Positions 59,130-64,000 of a stretch of 64,000 nt of DNA are shown here, piece by piece. The translations under genes and the position numbers were made by a program. The stretch lies in assembly GCA_003550325.1 (NCBI GenBank), contig QKWP01000132.1:45233-109232 (forward strand), read 5' to 3'. The notes beneath the pieces are model-generated. The model saw only the letters and a list, made by a program, of their open reading frames with translations. It did no database searches and was not told the DNA's origin. Each line of letters opens with the position of its first letter. Position 1 is the stretch's first letter. This DNA is from Gigaspora rosea (lineage: Eukaryota > Glomeromycota > Glomeromycetes > Diversisporales > Gigasporaceae).

Positions 59130-59700
59130 CAGCCCATCAGTAATTCTAGCAGATTAAGGTCTCCATCAGGCAATACTGGATAAAATAGCGAATAATAAAA
59201 AAAAAAGAGTTGCCGGGTTATGCAAAATGAAAATCGGCCCATCGGTAATTCCAGGTCCAGGAGATTAAGGTCTCTATCAGGCAATACTGGATAAAATAGC
59301 AAATAAAAAAAAAGAGTTTCCAGGTTATGCAAAATGAAAAATTGGCCCATCGGTAATTCCAGGGGATTAAGGTCTCCATTAGGGAGCCTACTTTTATTAC
59401 CTGATTTTCTAGGGGGGGTCAAAAATTTTGAAAATTATATATAACACATGATAATTTTCATATCTAGGGGGGGGGGTAAGGGCTACTAATAAACTGAAAT
59501 CAGGTGATAAAAGTAGGCGCCCTTAGGCAATACTGAATAAAATAGCAAATAAAAAAGTTGTCAGGTTATGCAAAATAAAAAATCGGCCCGTCGGTAATTC
59601 CAGGAGATTAAGGTCTCCATCAGGCAACACTGGATAAAATAGCGAATAAAAAAAATAAAAAAAAAATAAAAAAAAAGAGTCGCCGGGTTATGCAAAATAA
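59130..59700 (+). repeat. Tandem array, about 100-bp units
   Basis: Four to five units built on GGCCCATCGGTAATTCCAGG, then GATTAAGGTCTCCATCAGGC, then AATACTGGATAAAATAGC, an A tract and GGGTTATGCAAAAT. One unit is split by the MITE 59382-59522. A 97-codon minus-strand frame is the array translated. Confidence 0.85.
59382..59522. mobile_element. 141-bp Harbinger-type MITE inside the tandem array
   Basis: TTA flanks (59379-59381 and 59523-59525). The 26-bp inverted ends start GGGAGCCTACTTTTATTACC and GGGCGCCTACTTTTATCACC. Intact neighbouring units read CTCCATCAGGCAATACTGG across the site, which shows where it entered. The interior holds two long G runs. Confidence 0.88.
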
Positions 59701-62323
59701 AAATCAACTTTGCACGAGTGTGTATGATATGATACACATTTTTGATAATTACTAAGTGGCCAAATTTTGGTAAATTACTAAGTTAAATATAGCGGCCAAA
59801 TTTTGGTATTAATATGAAGATGCTTTGAATTCAGCAGTAAATATATTTTAAACTAGTACATTTAAATAAAAACTCTTTTTGTAAAGTTACAATATTAGTC
59901 TAATAATATTAATTTACAAAGAGCTTTTCTAAAAAATATATATTTCTTAATTATAACCAATTTTAAATTATATATATATAAAAGTCACGTGACACTGGTT
60001 ATAGGCTACATGCACCATATTCTTTTAAAAAGAATCTTACTAATTGTATCTTTACAGGTTTATTCGATAAGCAATTTCAATTTATAGTTAAAGTTCTGCT
60101 GCATACAAAACAATGAAGTCAGTTATTAGGATGCCATCAATATCAACACTTAAAAGCTATATTAATAAAACTGAACAATATACAGGTTGACAAGATAAAG
60201 TAGTAAAACGAATGGTGGCTAGTATGGAAACAAATAATGTTTGGAGCTATGCATACCCTTGGTTTCTTTTTACATGATTCATTTAAAATTCAAAAAGGTT
60301 AGTATAGTAAAAAAAAAATTTAAACCTACTATAAACTGAATTTTGTTATTATTATTATTATAGGGCTTCTTTGAAGTCAACGTAACAATAAATATGTTGG
60401 ATACATTGACTTTAATAATGAAAATGCTGAACTTGAAGCATTCGGTAAACAATATCTCTATGATATTCAAGCCTCAAGTGATCATATTAAGCATAATGAT
60501 GATGATGAAAAGGACCATGAATGGACTTTAGCAACTCAAATTCATCAAATTGTATGGCATTCAGTATCTTATTCTTTTAATTTTCCAATAGTCTATTTTA
60601 GTATTGAAACTATGAATGTTCACACCTTTAATACAATTCTTTTTCACTTGGCTGCTAAGCTTGAATGTATTGCAATTCATATATATGGTTCTGTATGTGA
60701 TGGTGCAAATGAAAATCGAAGACATATTAAAAGCTTTGATTGGTTTGCAAGTGAATGATAAAGTAGAAGTTCAATGAACAAACAAATCAGGAAAAAAACA
60801 CTATAGACTAGCTAGAATAATTTCTTTTAACCTAGCATGTACTGAATTTTTAGTTCAGTTATCAGGTACCTCACAAACTTATAGTTTTTCATGTTCGGCT
60901 TTACAACCTCCAATGCCTGAAAAATAATTTGAAATGTTAATAATCAATGTGAAGTTTGAAATACAAATAGTAATAATTGGTATCCTAGTAAAGTACCTAC
61001 TAAAATTTCAGTAAATAATTATTTGAACATTGAAGTTACAATTGAAACTGCTAGAAAAGTCAATTTGTATATATGAAAATTGCTACTTCATAATATTTGT
61101 CCTTCATATGATGAAAATAAATATTTTGTTTCACATCTTGCTATTAATTCCATAACTGGTGATAAATGGTTCTTCCTAAATGATTCAATACATGTCTTTA
61201 AAAAGTTGAGAAATAATGTCTCTAAAGGTCATACTAGTAATAATGAAAATGAAAATATAAGAGAAATAATGTTTGATGGGTGGGAAATCAGTTGGTGACA
61301 TTTTCAAGAAGTATATGATTATATAACCAAACATGAGGTAGCAAAAGCTACTAAATTAACTAAGTAACATATATGGCTTACCCTCTGGAGCAAAATGAGA
61401 GTGGACCTTGCAAAACATACACTATCATTTAATGTTAAAAAAGCAATAGAAAATATTCCTGAGTTAAATTATATCTTTCAAGGCACTCAGGTTCGTAATT
61501 TAACCCTCTTTTGATTTAAACTAAGATAGTCTTTTTTTAAAAAAAAAAATTAGTAAAAATCTGTATTCAAAATTAATATTATAAGTTAGAAATGGCTGTT
61601 TATTTGAAATATTATTATAATTATCAAAAATCTAATATTATTGCATACCACTAGTTATTTATTTACTATGCATGTATGTACCAAGATATTACACATAGTC
61701 GAATATGTATTTCTTTTTTTGAAGACCCATACTTGAATACTTTAAAAAAAATAAAACAATGGTTTACTCAAGGTGATAAACAAAAAAAAAATTCAAGCCA
61801 ATAGTTTTTTATACAATGCCAGTTCGATTTGATTTTATCAATAAAAGGATTTCTTGGAATTGTAGAGCATGTACTTACTAATTGGCTGGGTGCTATAATT
61901 CAACCAAGAAGAATATCTCAGGATATGCTTAAGGGTTTATTTGGAACAATTAGAAAAATAGATGGTGACTTTTCCACACAAACGGTTCAATCCTACAGAT
62001 ATGCAATAAATAAATTAACAATTACAATCCAAATGATATCAGAAATACAAAGCTTAAATTATGGCTCTGCTAACAGTTCAGGTTGCATGCTTGCTAATTT
62101 AAAACGAGATAATTTTTGCTTATACAAATTTGGTATTAAGTTTTTTTTTAAATAATATTAAAATAACTTTTTTTAGAAATTATCGAAATAAACAATATAA
62201 TAAGCAGAATTTGAAAGAATATAATAATTATAAAGCTCAAATTGAAATTCTTCCTACTCTAAGCCGTCAAATATTTCAAGAACTTCTTAATAATGATCTA
62301 GTAATGGGACGAATACAGTTGCC

Positions 62324-62648
62324 TAAGGATGCACCAGTTCTGAAAAAGACCAGTTCAGGGCCAGTCTTTTCAATGGTCTCACGGTCTTATTAGTCCCGGT
62401 TTGGGACTGGTCCTAGACCAGTCCTTGTGATATTCATATCACCCAATCAAATTGCTTGATCAGGTGTAACACAGATCATATGATGTTTGTTTACATCTTA
62501 CAGTAAGTAATTACGTCATTTATGACCAATAAGATTTATTCATTAAGGACTGTTTTGGGACCGCGGACGGACCGGGACCAGGACCGAAAATACTATGATA
62601 ACGGTCTACTAGGACCGTGACGGACCGGACCAGACTGATGCATCCCTA
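62324..62648. mobile_element. 325-bp hAT MITE, GGACC family
   Basis: An 8-bp duplication CAGTTGCC (62316-62323 and 62649-62656) flanks TAAGGATGCACCAG and CTGATGCATCCCTA. GGTCC and GGACC words are arrayed near both ends. Inserted into the P-like coding region, where reading resumes directly afterwards. Confidence 0.93.
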
Positions 62649-62807
62649 CAGTTGCCATTATTTTCAAGTAATAAAAATACAAGAATAGAAAATAAGACTA
62701 TTAATTGCTTACAACTTGAAAGACTACAATTAATTGAATGGCTATTATATAAAAATAGTGTAGAAAACCTTTTGTTAACTTGGTCAAATAATATTCGTCA
62801 AATGGCC

Positions 62808-63432
62808 ATCAGCAAATTTTATATATAGATATATATCAATTACTAACCAGTCAGATATATATCGATACTAAATACCCCTGCCGATTTCTATCGATAGTAA
62901 TAGTAATCGATATATATCTGATATAGATAGTAATCGATATATATCTTATCAGATATTTATCGATTACTATCTATATCAGATATATGGAGTGCTCCATATT
63001 AAAAGGGCCCATTTTTACAATTTTTTGAAAAATGAGTTTTTATTAAATTCATGTAAATTTTGACATGATTGATATTTTTCAATTATTAATGAAAGTCGAT
63101 TTGTATAATAAAAAATCAAGATAATTTAAAAAGAAAAATTATATGAGGCTGTAGAGCCAACACATCACGAGATTATCCGATAGTCACCTGCTATCTTTAA
63201 CCAATCAAAATTGTGAAATTTAATTAATCCCCGATCAGTTCAAAAATCAAAACAAATAGTTAAACTCAATTATCTCAAAATGAGATAAATGTAAAAATGG
63301 GCTCTTTTAATACGGAGCACTCCATATATCGATTATTATCACTATCGATAGAAATCGGCAGGGGTATTTAGTATCGATATATATCTTACCCGGTTAGTAA
63401 TCGACATATATCTATATATAAAATTTGCTGAT
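62808..63432. mobile_element. 625-bp foldback element rich in TATCGATA
   Basis: ATCAGCAAATTTTATATATA and its inverse start arms of more than 85 bp that include ACCCCTGCCGATTTCTATCG. TATCGATATATATC words fill the flanks of the nested element. It lies at the end of the P-like gene. Confidence 0.85.
62986..63323. mobile_element. Nested 338-bp MITE
   Basis: GGAGTGCTCCATATTAAAAG and its inverse form the ends, continuing through GGGCCCATTTTTAC. It sits between TATAT flanks at the centre of the foldback element 62808-63432. Noncoding. Confidence 0.8.
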
Positions 63433-64000
63433 TAATCGATATATATCTAATATGATCTTAATTAATAATTATTATATTCATATAATCATACTTTTTGCAA
63501 ATTTTTAAACGTTTTACAGGTTTTCGCAAGATTTCGCAAGTTTTTGCAATTTAATATAAAATTTTATTTTTTATTTATTATTATTATATTATTTTAAATT
63601 ATTCGCAATTTAATATAAAATTTTATTTTATTTATTTATTATTATTATATATTATATTTTAAATATTACATATTTTATTATATATTATTATAAAAAACAA
63701 CAAAAAAATAAACCCAAAAAAAAACGAAACCAAAAAAAAATAAAAAAATAAAAACAAAAAAAATAAACTATCCCTTAGCTTGTACTACTTCGCAGGCAAA
63801 TTTGCCTGTATAATTACTATAAATATACCTCTGATCTATTTTTTTAATCATTTAAAATATTTAAATAAAATTTGGTATTATAATATTTAATAACAAGGAT
63901 TATATTTTTGAATTATTTAAATTTATATTATAAGACAAAAAGTTTATGTTGATTATAAGCTGAAAATATTAAATTTTAAAGAAATTTTTTAACCAAAAAA
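63433..64000. other. AT-rich right end
   Basis: A direct repeat of about 55 bp around TTCGCAATTTAATATAAAAT (63530-63660), then A-rich low-complexity DNA. No gene. Confidence 0.6.

Larger units (their letters stand above)
54770..60017 (+). mobile_element. 5.2-kb DDE transposon (IS630/Tc1-type) inside an intron
   Basis: The 36-bp inverted ends TGGTGCATATAGCCTATAAC (54770-54805) and the inverse at 59982-60017 share a CACGTGACTT block. A TA flank on each side fits a TA duplication, though the local palindrome leaves a base or two uncertain. The element lies entirely within an intron of the P-like gene. It carries a broken transposase (55560-58378), a large hairpin (56191-56652), a retro-fragment (58440-58500) and tandem repeats (59130-59700). 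Confidence 0.85.
53160..62815 (+). pseudogene. P-like (THAP9-type) transposase, intron-containing and interrupted
   Basis: P-type transposases have a zinc-binding N terminus and an RNase H-like core. Recognisable pieces run from about 53410 (EPISKHSNEDSKNEALQQLY) through 53690-54046, 54160-54475 and 54540-54730. After an intron the reading resumes at 60058 and continues to 62815. Core matches are YFSIETMN...CDGANENR near 60600-60720 (likely catalytic Asp), an NDSIHVFKKLRNNVSKGH stretch near 61180, and RRISQDMLKGLFGTIRKIDG near 61900. The intron from GT at 54731 to AG at 60056-60057 joins in frame. Many stops (several explicable as TGG to TGA) and an inserted MITE at 62324 show it is dead. The N terminus is not clearly defined and no terminal repeats were found. 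Confidence 0.72.

Overview
Eukaryotic, very AT-rich, repeat-dominated DNA with short GT-AG introns. The best fit is an early-diverging fungus, most likely an arbuscular mycorrhizal fungus (Glomeromycotina, Rhizophagus-like). This rests on base composition, an intronless alpha-arrestin, and the mix of hAT, Tigger/pogo-like, IS630/Tc1-type DDE and P-like transposons. No species-diagnostic gene is present, so the assignment is inference.

Layout. 1-4317 (minus): 3'-truncated multi-exon gene for a secreted or membrane protein with a signal peptide and C-terminal membrane segments. 7219-11451: Tigger/pogo-like transposon with an internal 969-base N gap. 11599-12578: about 980-bp retroposon with a tRNA-like head. 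12694-18040: a small retroposon, a pogo-type MITE and a palindrome-rich foldback element holding a 1.3-kb hAT derivative. 18041-24245: AT-rich DNA with MITEs, a perfect 149-bp tandem duplication and a degenerate hAT-like element. 24261-29152: a second copy of the retroposon (minus strand) broken by two hAT insertions, one carrying a nearly complete hAT transposase. 29168-35000: more hAT, SINE-like and MITE debris. 35653-38374: a 2.7-kb inverted repeat with a hairpin-dense, GC-richer core in both arms. 39769-42075: decayed duplicate of the gene at the left end, carrying a MITE. 42100-47359: hAT and pogo-type non-autonomous elements. 47360-48964: the only clearly intact protein-coding gene, an alpha-arrestin with a C-terminal PPxY motif. 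49490-52605: repeats. About 53160-62815: a P-like (THAP9-type) transposase pseudogene, one intron of which has been entered by a 5.2-kb DDE transposon. 62808-63432: a foldback element with a nested MITE.

How it fits together. Most of the window is a layered transposon archive, and many insertions can be ordered because they keep target-site duplications (8 bp for hAT, TA for pogo/Tc1-type, TTA or TAA for Harbinger-type, 14-16 bp for retroposons). The most striking pattern is that nearly every hAT-type non-autonomous element carries its own short palindromic motif in arrays beside its ends. Other strong observations are the large tRNA-headed retroposon family, an empty-site/filled-site pair that proves one MITE insertion, the duplicated hairpin-dense core, and two single-N junctions that look like false duplications in the assembly. 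All calls are by eye; no alignment or database search was run.
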